DNA of 46,565 nt from contig MSJI02000350.1 of the NCBI GenBank assembly GCA_001931905.2, positions 1-46,565 of the forward strand, written 5' to 3'. The notes under the pieces are model-generated. The model was not told where the DNA came from and did no database searches. It saw nothing but the letters and a program-made list of their open reading frames with translations. Both the position numbers and the translations under genes were made by a program. This DNA comes from Cladosporium sp. IMV 00045 (Eukaryota; Ascomycota; Dothideomycetes; Cladosporiales; Cladosporiaceae). Positions 32,105-41,995 of the stretch are shown one piece after another; within the stretch, counting starts at the first letter, position 1, and each line of letters starts with the position of its first letter.

Positions 32105-33827
32105 CTACAGCACGTAGCGGAAGTGGGGATTCTGTAAAAAGTCAGCCATACCCCCAATCAATTACCAATGCTGCCACTTACCTCAAAATCAGTCAAATCA
32201 ATTCCCTCAGTATCCTCCAAATCCATCTGATGCCCCAGGCTAGCCGCTGCTTCGTCTCTCTTTTTGTTACGGTGAATCAACAAAAGCCGAAGGCAAATAG
32301 CGAGCACCATCTGCGTGACCGAACATGCAAGCATGACTTTGGAGCCTGTCGGGTACAGCGGCGCCTCTTCTCCTAGGAAGGCGTGTGGGCCGATAATATT
32401 GCCGGCGCAATATGCCAAGAAAACAAGGCCGGAAGCTGTGATGCGCTTGGTGTATCCGCCCAAATTCGTTGTGGGCATCTGGAGGGCTAGGACGAGGGAT
32501 GCTACGTACGCACCTGTGTTCTAGTTAGCGTATTATCAAGTTAAGAAGCTTTATTGTACTCGCCGCAAACGTAATAGCCGAGCAAAACCCCCTCTTTATG
32601 TTGAGATCGATCCATTTTCCACATCAGGCTCACGCCTACGATCGTGGGGATCAGCCAGATGGCCATCACCAAAGTTCGAGCATTCTTGAGCTTTGTTGCG
32701 GTATATGTTCCAGTCAAGATCCACACGACCTGAAACGCGCCCTGAGGCACGCCTAACGCAGCAGTGCGCAATGGGTCTCCGACAAGTCCTTTGATGATCA
32801 ATTTTCCGAAGTTGGCAATACCTCCGTTGATGACTTCGTTCAGCAATGTGAACAAGATCAGAATCCAGACTTGGAGGTCCGTGAAGACCTCTCTTATCTG
32901 ATGCCACTTGATGGACTTGTTCAGGACTCCCGTTTTGGCTAGTCGGGCGCGACCAACTAGCAGTGCTTTCTCCTCAAGGCTGAAAAATTTGGCCGAGAGG
33001 ATGCTGTCAGGCAGAAGGAGTAGTAGTACGACGCCCCAGATGACAGTCATACCGCCACAGACCAAAAAGACAGCTTTCCAAACGGGAAAACCATTGATCT
33101 GACCGATGCCGTAGCTCAGAAGGCCGCCAATCATTGAGCCGACACCATTGCAGCAATAGAAGACTCCAGCGCGGAAGGGTTGCTCGGTACGGACGTACCT
33201 ACGGAAAATTAGTAGGTGTATCCCATCGCCTAGAATGAACACGGTGGCTCACCACTGAGACACTATCATCATGAAGCAAGTCGTGATGGGTGCCTCGAAA
33301 GTTCCCAAGAAATACCGACAAGCCGCAAGACCGTCGAAACCATTGCAGAGGGCGGTAAGCATCAACACACTGCCCCAGGAGAAGACGCAGATGCCGACCA
33401 ATTTTCCCATTCGCCACTTCTGCGCCAGAAAGACCCAAGGATATTCAGCAACAAGGTATGCGAGGTAGAAGATACTGGCGAACCAAGAATATTGACCTTG
33501 GCTGATGCCCGTAGATGTGAATAGATCGAAGACGGCCGCGTAGGACATTGCTTGCTTGTCGATATATTGCAAGACATAAGTGACGGCGAGGAGCGGAAGA
33601 ACGATCAAGTCGATTTTCTTGACAAGCCGCCGCTGTCTGGCCTTGTCACTCAGAAGCTCATCCAGATACTCTTGCGTGAAATTATGCTGACGAAGGAATT
33701 TCTCTGTTTCGTCGAGATCATCCGTGGTCACTTGACCCTCTGCGATGGATACATCTTTCGCAGTGGCTTCGAAGACTTTCTCCAGACTTTGTTTCGGGCG
33801 ATCCTGAGATGGCCTTGGGGTTGTCAT
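32105..33827 (-). CDS. MFS permease, Dal5/allantoate-type anion:cation symporter
   Basis: Four exons on the minus strand: 33253-33827, 32564-33198, 32182-32513 and 32105-32131, giving 522 residues. It matches the Dal5/Tna1/Vht1 family of plasma-membrane proton symporters for carboxylated compounds (allantoate, ureidosuccinate, nicotinate, biotin and similar): KKIDLIVLPLLAVTYVLQYIDKQAMSYA in TM1, LAYLVAEYPWVFLAQK, the QWYVRTEQPFRAGVFYC junction, and the family-typical C-terminus ENPHFRYVL supplied by a 27-bp last exon. About 12 membrane helices are visible. The intron between exons 2 and 3 (32514-32563) must use a GC donor (GCGAGT) to keep YYVCGAYVASLVLALQMP in frame. It is divergent from the carboxylesterase gene across 1.1 kb, and a Jen-type transporter follows, which suggests joint use of an ester or acid substrate. 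Confidence 0.88.
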
Positions 33828-34927
33828 TGTATGAAATGAATGTCAAATGACGCGAGACTGATTAGTAGAGCAGGAAACTGCACCTCAGAGCAGCGTCGAG
33901 AACGAGAAGGCCAACAACGGGGCGACCTACCACGTTTTTATGTGAGAATTGCCTCTCGAGCCCTACCACCACTCGAGAAACGGTACAACCCTCCGACTTC
34001 CAGCAACTACAACCCAAGGTTGTACATGCGGGGATACCTCCTACCGCTATCAGGTCTCCACAACTGCCAGATAGGCACGCGATAGGGAGACTCCAAGGTC
34101 AGGCGGTGCTGGATGGGTAGAGCGTCTCCAGCGTATCAGCCTATCGTTAGGCCAATATATCTAGGCAGGCCCCACTTCAAGTAGGCTGGCCGGCGGCGGC
34201 GATGCATATCAGTTACAACCCTGCTTGGGTGGTGACAGAGGAAGTTGACGCCGAAGCATTGGCACGAGAAAGCTAAGATAGGTGTAGCTTTCCACACGGC
34301 GAGCCAAGTTGTTCGGATGAGTGACTCGGCATGTCATCGCCCAGCAAGACTGCAGAGATATCGTCGCGTTTCGGGAGACCGTATCTCGATATCATGGCAG
34401 CGATACACAGCGATGTTGTCCACGTGAGTTTGAGGCACATGTATATCAGAGAGCCGCATATCCGCATTCGTAGTGCCAATCTTATCATTTTTCCGGAGCG
34501 GAGAAGAACGTGGCGTTTCCTCGGGTCGCGGTAGGTTGCTTCCATATCGATAGAACTAAGTATGTCGGCAAGATAGGCGATCCCCTGTAGTAGTCGGGCA
34601 TAGCTGAACGACATACTTAAAGAAGTTTTTCCTTCCCTGTTCCTGCGGCTGGCTTTGCTTGACTCGCAACATCTCCTCTCGGCCACGAGCCGGCATCGGT
34701 GCTTGCCCGACATCTGGCGTGCTCGTCGAGATAACAAGAGCTATACAAAATGTTGGTTGAAGTACCGTGTCCGGTATTGATGGCTTCTTGGTTAAGCAAC
34801 AGCTTTCAGAACAAGGCGTCAAAACTCCGAGGACTTCTTGCCATTGCTTGACCAAAGACCAGAACAGCCACATCTCTTAACCAGCCGACCAATCAGTACC
34901 TTCCTTGAATCCTAACATCTTATCAGC
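33828..34927. promoter_or_regulatory. Divergent promoter region, permease / carboxylesterase
   Basis: 1.1 kb between two start codons facing outwards, so it must hold both promoters. It contains the TACAACC cluster at 33984-34220. No additional gene is recognised; frames in it are short. Confidence 0.6.
33984..34220. promoter_or_regulatory. TACAACC motif cluster including a palindrome
   Basis: TACAACC occurs at 33984-33990, 34008-34014 and 34214-34220, and its reverse complement GGTTGTA at 34018-34024. The second and inverted copies form TACAACC-N3-GGTTGTA, a perfect dyad with 7-bp arms. The first copy lies inside CGG-N9-CCG, the half-site arrangement used by many Zn2Cys6 dimers. A binding site for a regulator of the divergent gene pair is inferred. 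Confidence 0.5.
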
Positions 34928-36626
34928 ATGGGTGCAGCAAAGGATACCAACCCGGCGGTGAAATTGCCTCAAGGCACTGTGGTAGGACTCACTTTGGACG
35001 AATCACTTCATAAGCCTGTCGACGCCTTTCGCGGAATACCTTATGCGCTGCCACCAACAGGTGACCTCCGCTTCAGGCCAGCCGTCAAAGTCGAACCGTC
35101 GTCCGACAACGTTATCGATGCCTCTAAGTATGGCCCTGCTGCTCCAGGAAAGCCTTTGCTTGCTGGTGGACCGAAGCTGGAATATAGCGAGGACTGCCTG
35201 ACCGCCAACATCTTCCGTCCGGCGTCGCATCTTGATGCCAGCAACTCGAAACTCCCGGTTGCTATCTACATCCATGGTGGTGCTTTCAACAGAGGCACTG
35301 CAAATATGCACAACACGGCATCCATGGTTGCTTGGTCAGAAGCTCCTTTCATCGCCGTTTCATTCAATTATCGTATCGGAGCCCTCGGGTTTTTACCTTC
35401 ATCTATCACAGCAACGGAAGGATCGCTCAACCTTGGTCTGAGAGATCAGATTGTGCTTTTCGAATGGGTAAAGGAGAACATTGGAGCTTTCGGTGGTGAT
35501 GCGGAGAATGTGACCCTCATAGGGCTGTCCGCAGGAGCGCACTCGGTGGGTTTCATCTTGGCTTTCAATATCTGTCTGCCTGTGCTAATTTCATTCCCAG
35601 ATCGGCCACCACCTTATGCACTTCAAAGACAGCCAAAAGCCTCTGTTCAACCGCGTGGTGATCGAAAGTGGCGCTCCTACTTCTCGTGCCGTTCGTCCTT
35701 TCAACGCACCACTCCATGAGCAGCAATTCAAAGACTATCTTGTTGCCACTGGATGTCCAAAGGACTTGCCGGAAGATGAGATCTTTCCCTATCTGCGATC
35801 ACTACCGTCGGACGTTGTTACCGCAGCGCAAACCAAAGTGTTCGATCATTACAACCCGTCACTAAGATGGGCCTTCCAGCCTGTGATCGATGGGGAGATA
35901 CTCCCTCGCCCGCCCTTGGAGACTTGGAAATCCGGAAAGTGGCACCAAGTTCCCATCATGACCGGCTTCAATCGCAACGAAGGCTCGTTGTACGTCGACA
36001 AGCAGATGTCTCAGCCGGAACAGTTCACCGATTTCTTCGCGAAGTTACTCCCTCTTCTTAGCGAATCGGACATTAAAACGATCGATGAGCTCTATCCCGA
36101 TTCTTCGACTAATCCTGATTCTCCGTATGTGGAAGGCAGGAAAGGCGCAGGAGCTCAGTACAAGCGTATCGAAGCCGCCTATGCTCACTACGCCTATGTG
36201 GCTCCAGTCCGTCAGACCGCCGAGCTGGCCTCCACCGCGATGGCGTCTCCCGTCTACCTCTACCAGTGGGCACTGGAGTCATCCGTACTGGAAGGAGCTC
36301 GCCATGGAGACAACATGCGTTACGAAGTCGTCGATCCCGCCGTCATCAAGATCTCACCTACTCAAGCAGAACTCGCCAGAACGACGAACGCCTACATCTC
36401 CAGTTTTATTGCCACAGGCGACCCTAACGAGATCGCACCGAAAGACTTGACTCTTCCAAAGTGGGAGCCTTACGAACCACAAGACCCTAAGGCTATGGTA
36501 TTTGGCGCCGAGAACAAGGAGCTCATTGGTGGCCCGACGGGCCCATCTGCTCAGTTGATGGCTGATACATGGGGACGTAAGGAGTCTGAGTTTTGGTGGA
36601 GCAAAGTCGATTTATCGCAGCAGTGA
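34928..36626 (+). CDS. Type-B carboxylesterase, cytosolic
   Basis: Two exons, 34928-35545 and 35601-36626, joined by a 55-bp phase-0 intron; 547 residues. It is an alpha/beta-hydrolase of the carboxylesterase type-B/cholinesterase family: FRGIPYALPP, the SEDCLTANIF motif, the oxyanion-hole YIHGGAF (114-120), and the nucleophile elbow GLSAGAHS with Ser201, split from IGHHLMHF by the intron. The probable acid is Glu in FNRNEG (about 333) and the probable base is His in ARHGDN (about 441). There is no signal peptide, unlike many secreted relatives, so it probably hydrolyses an ester imported into the cell. It is divergent from a Dal5-type permease and convergent with a Jen-type carboxylate transporter, whose stop lies 257 bp away. 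Start, triad and splice are all consistent. Confidence 0.92.
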
Positions 36627-36633
36627 GTACGAT

Positions 36634-36684
36634 TATTTGCAATAGGAGACGGCAGCAAAAAAGCGGTTGTCGTTATTGCAAATA
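36634..36684. terminator. 11-bp inverted repeat between convergent genes
   Basis: tatttgcaata at 36634-36644 and its exact reverse complement tattgcaaata at 36674-36684 are separated by 29 bases, starting 8 bases after the esterase stop codon. The position between two convergent stop codons suggests a role in 3'-end formation or mRNA stability on both strands; this is inference. Confidence 0.4.
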
Positions 36685-36882
36685 GTATCACAGCAGTATT
36701 TGAGTGATAAAACGTATCAATACTACTCCAACAGTCACAGAAGGCGTGCTTTGGAATGGGAAAACGCTAGCTATATTTCCACATAACACATCCGGATCGC
36801 GTTTACTTTTGCAGTTTAGGCGAGCATGTACAGGAAACCCCATCCCTCTCACGAAACACAGCAGTATCAACACGTATCGTGT

Positions 36883-38935
36883 CTACTTCTTCTCCACATG
36901 GCTGCTTTCATCTCCCTTCTCAATATCGCTGTCTTTACGTTCAGCGGCATATTCGTCTGCAGACTGACCAATCACGGCAGATTCGAAGTGGCTGCCTCGC
37001 TTCTCGGGACCGACGGCAGTGGTGACTGCGATTCCGAGTGCAATGATGGCAGTCATGACACCTAGAGCGAAGTCAATATATCATACCATCAGCAGTTCTG
37101 CGTTTAGATGAGCTTACCCATGGTGGGACCATAAGCCGGCACGCTGGGGCCGCCGATAGCCGAAATCGAGATGGACTCTGCGATAGCATTGACAATTTGG
37201 GCGGATGGCGATGAAATCATGTTACCCAGCTGGTATGTGACTGCTTCATGTTAGCGTTTGATAATAGACAGACAAATTCTGCTCAACTTACGACCAGGAA
37301 ATGTCGATCTGAAAGCTGGCGGAGACAATTCGTTGAGATGAATGGGAATAACGCCCCAGCTATGGTCGTCAGTCTCTGGTCATGTCGAAGAGTACGAGGT
37401 TTACTTACGCTCCCTGTACATGGAACTGAAGAATGAATCCAGATGCAGCGAGGCCGCCAAAGGAATTGGGCAAGATCCAAGCAGGGATCAGACAGGCACT
37501 GATCAAAGCAGAGACGCACATGGCGCGTCTGCGACCAACCCATTGAGAGAGGTATCCGATGATAGTACCACCGACGCAGGCTCCGGTCTTCATCAGAATA
37601 CTAGCAATAGATGCTATGCGGTTATTCTTGCCTTTCTCGGTTCGCAGGAACGTGGTGTAGCTGTCTTGGGAGGTATGGGAGTAGAAGTTGAACCACTAGG
37701 TAAACCAGTCGATCAGCAAAAGAGTCTACAGTTGAGGAGACCAGGGCTGAGTCCACTCTCATACCGTCATAAGTATAATGCAGTATATGCACATACGCCA
37801 CTCTTTGGCGAGCATCACCTTCACTTCGTTCCAGAAGACGCCTGCAGAGACGCTCTTATGGCCTTCTGCTTTTCGATCGCGGAATTGCTTCGATTCGGGG
37901 AACGCAATGCGGATCAAACCCACGCCAATAGAAAGACCTGCCGCAATCCACTGAGAAATGCAAGTCAGCCTATTGCCTCAGTTTGATAAACCAATGATGC
38001 AGCGCTCTGGCCTGCCTATAGTGCGAACGCGAGTAGATCCACTCTCGTCCGGTTGAATGAGCGGCCACATACTAGAAATCCTGTTAGTGCGTGCGCCTAC
38101 TGATAAATCATTCGCGACGCCTCACCAAAAGTAATTTTCCAGCTCTCCGTGGAGCCACCAACACCGAGATTGGCACATGCAGCAAAAACGTAGCCTAGGG
38201 AGTATCCTTGTTGCAGGATACCGGACATAAGCCCTCGAGCCTGGGTGAAAATCAGTTTGGTTTCATTCCGAGGAATATTGAAAGACATTAGATCAGATGC
38301 TACACCAAGCTTACCTCGACAGGAGCATTCTCTAGTGCCATTGCAATAGCATTTCCATAGACTCCACCCATGAACAATCTATACTTTTCGTCAGAAGATG
38401 CATTCAGACATGACAATATCGAATGTTAAACTCACCCGAACAAGGACCTGACTGCGAGAAATTGCTGGAAGGTGGCGGAATATATAGTTGCGATCTGGAG
38501 CAACCCAAGTACGATCATGTTGATCACCATTGGCCATTTTCGACCATATCGATCACCAGCAGCTCCAAAGAAAGCAGCCCCGACGCTTCTGAGGAGAAGT
38601 GTCAACGTGATGGCTGTGGTGATATCCGTGTTCGATCGCTCGTAGTATGCCGCCAATTTTACCGTCTGAATAGAAAGAGCATGGAAGTCGAAAGCATCTG
38701 CGGTCCATGAAGCGAGACCGACGATGAAATACAGCCAGTTGGAGGCAGTCAGCTGAGCCATCAGAGAGATGGGGTTCCTCAGAGGTTTTGGCCTCATCCA
38801 TTCATATCGCGCTTCGCCATATTCATTCCTCACTTCCACTCGTTGTTCCCATTTGAACAAGTCAGCGAAATTCTGTTTCAAGGCCGACCAAGTGCCTTTG
38901 GCGATTGGATCGGCTTCTCTTCCAGTTGGTTCCAT
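36883..38935 (-). CDS. MFS monocarboxylate transporter, Jen1 type (one exon junction uncertain)
   Basis: Minus-strand exons 38436-38935, 38315-38378, 38126-38240, (38043-38071), 37765-37950, 37409-37695, 37292-37359, 37118-37240 and 36883-37061. It matches the Jen/SHS-family proton-coupled lactate/pyruvate or dicarboxylate transporters: TADAFDFHALSIQ, LLLRSVGAAFFGAAGDRYGRKWP, LFGLFMGGVYGNAIAMALENAPVEARGLMSGILQQGY, FPESKQFRDRKAEG, WFNFYSHTSQDSYTTFL, MKTGACVGGTIIGYLSQWVGRRRA and the closing GPEKRGSHFE. Direct joining of 38126 to 37950 would give the expected WKITF-WIAAG but is one base out of frame. A 29-bp microexon with good flanking branch sites restores frame (516 residues) but adds ten residues with no family support. 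The gene could therefore carry a frameshift. The frame upstream of the ATG at 38935 is open but has no other ATG. Confidence 0.78.
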
Positions 38936-39168
38936 CTTCTCAGAGCAGGTAGACGAAGGTAATGACAAATTGGGGAGTCAACACTGAACGATGAGGAACG
39001 CCGGATGGAGACGACTTAAGTAACAGACATGGGCGGTCTACCGTCTACTCTCTCACTTGGAGGCCATGAAGATCATCTCTGCATTTTGCAGCTGATAATG
39101 CTGACAAGACTGAAGCGATGCATTGCCCAGCCTTGGCTCATGTGTGGGCGTCCAATCTACCTGTACGC

Positions 39169-39200
39169 CGCTACACCAGATGCAGCGCTGTGGTGTAGCG
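39169..39200. repeat. Perfect 10-bp inverted repeat (hairpin)
   Basis: cgctacacca at 39169-39178 and its reverse complement tggtgtagcg at 39191-39200 flank a 12-base loop that itself contains the palindrome cagcgctg. Non-coding context. Confidence 0.8.
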
Positions 39201-40180
39201 TTCATCGTGCAATGTCCGCGCCCCTTGTATACCAGGGTCGTAGGTCGGAATCCCTTTTTGGTGGTTGTTAGTAGACGGTCTAGGCGAAAATCATTCTGCT
39301 TTCGACCATCATCGTCTACTTGACAGCCAGATCAATTTCATGAGTCCTGAACGAAGACCATGTCCGTATCGCGACATCGCTGTCGAAGCTCGAGCAAGAC
39401 GTCAGGCTTGTCTTGGAAATTGCTTGGGCGTTGCTTGGCTGCATCACCGACACGGCATGTTTCTCCTCCCCGTGGTACATGTGGCACCATATGGCACCCC
39501 AGTGCGGGGAAAAGATAATCGCTGCACGCGTGCTCAGAAGACCGAGGTCAATGCCGATAAGGATGCCCCGATTCTTTCTCTGAAGGAAGCCTCCGATTCA
39601 TCCTTCTGCCTGGCCTTGTCGGACAAATATGCTCCCGATTGCAACAGTACTCCTGATCTTGGTCTCGAGGCAGGAGGTATCATCACGTATCCCTTGTCTT
39701 CTTTCGTGGTGGCTTCTCTGTATCTGTCTCGTAGGATGTCGCATCAGTCTTAATGCATGTATGTGCCAGTGTTGCACAAGGCCAATAAGTAAGCTACGTT
39801 ACAGCGAGCTTGTTCGCGTGACACGCTCCGTCTCTGCATCTTGGCGACGAGAATAAGCCTCGCTTATTGCGCCTTGGTGAGACATGTGCCATTTTGTGTA
39901 CTTTTCGTGCGGCTGGGCATGTTGGCGATATGAAGAGTGACGGGGGGTCATTCAACGTTGAGACATATGCGTCGATTGATGGAGGCGAGCCATTTCGTAA
40001 GAACATGCTCGGCAAAGAATCCTCATTCTCGCGGTGAAGGCGTAGACTCTTCGTTCTCTTTGCGCCGATATGGAACAAGAGTGTCTTGTGCGAAACATTT
40101 TACATGATTCCGATGATTTAAATGTTGTTTCTGTCGAACAGAGCAACATGAATAATCGGGTGTGTCCTTTCGTAGATATA

Positions 40181-40202
40181 TTAACCCCAACCCTAACCCT
40201 AA
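40181..40202. repeat. Short telomere-like tract (CCCTAA type)
   Basis: The sequence reads ttaaccccaaccctaaccct then aa: two exact and one to two degenerate units of the common fungal telomere repeat (TTAGGG on the other strand). It lies in intergenic DNA with genes on both sides, so it is interstitial. Confidence 0.7.
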
Positions 40203-41183
40203 TCATCGAAGCTGCGAATCAAGCCTTCTAAGCAACGTGACCTACGGTCTCGACATCGAGCTTCTTGTGAATTAGATGAACTTCAATCGTTTGCACGAGT
40301 CGAGACCCTTTTTTTCTGGTATTTCGTTGATTGGAGAGTACCGTATGATAGGTGATTGACCCAAAGTCTGTCGCATGAAGAAAGAAACATCAAATGGTGG
40401 AAACGTTACCGATGGAACATCATATTTTCCGTCAACTCGCGACTCCAAATGGATATTCTCATCAACGATTCAGTAATACCTGCGAATGCACCACGAGGCA
40501 GACACATCAGGATTCTTAAACTGAACGTAAGATCTATCGGCATAGGAGTGGGCAAACGCCACCCTCTGCTATCTCCGTGGGGCGGCTGCCGTCAGCTGAG
40601 GTGAGGCGCGTTTCATCCTTGCTTTGTATGGCAACAACTGGCAGGATGCCTTGTTCGAGACTGATTTGAGATCTGACCATGCCACGGCTGCAGATCTGGC
40701 AGCCATGTGCGCCGCCCGCCTGTTCCAGACTTTCTGGAGCTTGATGTTCATTGCGGCGACTTGGATCACAGGCTATTGGCACCAAAGAAGCACAAATTTG
40801 AACAGCAGACTGTGAGCAAATCAGATCCATATATCAGAGGTGACATGTCAGTGCTGTCCTCTAAAAATAGTCACAACAAGTACATACAGCCCGATCAAGC
40901 TTTGATGGGCGAGCTTCGACTCAGCCACGTCAGAGCCAACAGCTGCTGACATGAGCCTTGCGAGCTTTGTAACTATGGCAAGACGCGTTAGCAGGAACAA
41001 CTTTACTTATAAGACAATGGGGCAGTGGACAAGAGAAGTGCCTCCCGTATCCTCATATTCCTAACACTACTTACTCAGTTCCCAACCTTTACCATCGAAG
41101 ACTCAATCGAGCGGTCTCAGTCTCAATCGAGCTAATCGTCAATAAAGACTGAGCTCTCTGTTCTGGAGTCTGCTCACGAAACC

Positions 41184-41933
41184 ATGAAGAGAAAGATGAT
41201 GGCACTACCGCGATTCCTGCTACCTGTGGTCCTCATCCTCCTCATGATCGATGCTATCATTGAGCTAGCATTCGTCAGCAGCATGGTCGCTTGGCTCCAT
41301 CGAACCGCAGGCGGGGACTTTACAGTCGTTGCGCCATCGACATCGAGCGAACTGTCATTTCCCTTACACGGAAAGCCCGAAGGCCTACTCCTCAACCAAG
41401 GGCACACCAGCAACGCCGCTGCCGGCACGGCATTCGTTCTTGTCGGACTCGGTGGTATCCTCGCGCTGGTTTTACGCCATCGAGCAACGACCAAGGGCAC
41501 CACCGTAGACCTGTCGATGGTACTGTACCACGCTTGGCTTCTTTCAACCATCCTTTCGGTCCTCTTGACGCTGGCGGCCCTCATCTACACTTTCGTCGTT
41601 ACCAGCGCACATTCTGGACAAACGATCGATCTGGATGTTGCTGTCTCCCTCGACAACAGACCCTATCCGAACTACATTGCATATCCGCTCGAACAATGGA
41701 CACCCGAAAACTGGTTCAGCGCAGTCTTGGAATTGCAATTGGTAGAACCACACCAGCGCGACGATATCGAAGACCATCTGATGATCATGCGCGCATGGAT
41801 TTGGAACCTCATCCCGCTCTTCATCTTGGGTCTATCTTCCTCGGCCGTGGCGATTGTGGATGCTCTGAGTAAGAGGAGGAGCAGCAATTCCAGAACAAAA
41901 GAGCAATACGTGCCAGTGCGAAGGAATGTTTGA
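41184..41933 (+). CDS. Four-transmembrane protein, function unknown
   Basis: Intronless frame of 249 residues beginning at an ATG with A at -3. Four hydrophobic helices are visible at about 10-37, 76-98, 113-140 and 201-227. A polar loop of about 38 residues separates the first two, a longer loop of about 60 residues (with PYPNYIAYPLEQWTPENWF) separates the last two, and a short basic tail (KRRSS...PVRRNV) follows. The layout is tetraspan-like, but I do not see the signatures of tetraspanins, Sur7/PalI or claudin-like fungal proteins and do not recognise the family. A plasma-membrane or endomembrane location is inferred. Its stop codon is 62 bp from that of the convergent HET-domain gene. Confidence 0.75.
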   Translation: MKRKMMALPRFLLPVVLILLMIDAIIELAFVSSMVAWLHRTAGGDFTVVAPSTSSELSFPLHGKPEGLLLNQGHTSNAAAGTAFVLVGLGGILALVLRHRATTKGTTVDLSMVLYHAWLLSTILSVLLTLAALIYTFVVTSAHSGQTIDLDVAVSLDNRPYPNYIAYPLEQWTPENWFSAVLELQLVEPHQRDDIEDHLMIMRAWIWNLIPLFILGLSSSAVAIVDALSKRRSSNSRTKEQYVPVRRNV

Positions 41934-41995
41934 TGGGTTGGAGTATTGGATTCAGCAAACCCAAAGCAAAATCGCATGTAGGTTTCTGCATTTTT

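Larger units (their letters stand above)
38936..41183. other. Divergent intergenic region, 2.2 kb
   Basis: Between the Jen-type gene (minus) and the four-TM gene (plus). It holds a perfect hairpin (39169-39200), a tRNA-like degenerate segment just after it, and a telomere-like tract (40181-40202). A 162-codon frame (39265-39753) lacks an ATG near its start and resembles no protein I know, so it is not called. Confidence 0.5.

Noticed and set aside
39188..39255. tRNA-like sequence with A-box-like tggtgtagcg and B-box-like aggtcggaatcc
   Set aside because: The B box deviates from GGTTCGAATCC, no full cloverleaf forms, the anticodon stem is mismatched and the left part belongs to a perfect hairpin. 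At best a decayed tRNA-derived relic.
39265..39753. 162-codon plus-strand frame in the Jen/four-TM intergenic region
   Set aside because: It begins at TTG with no ATG near the start, has no recognisable domain and no splice partners.
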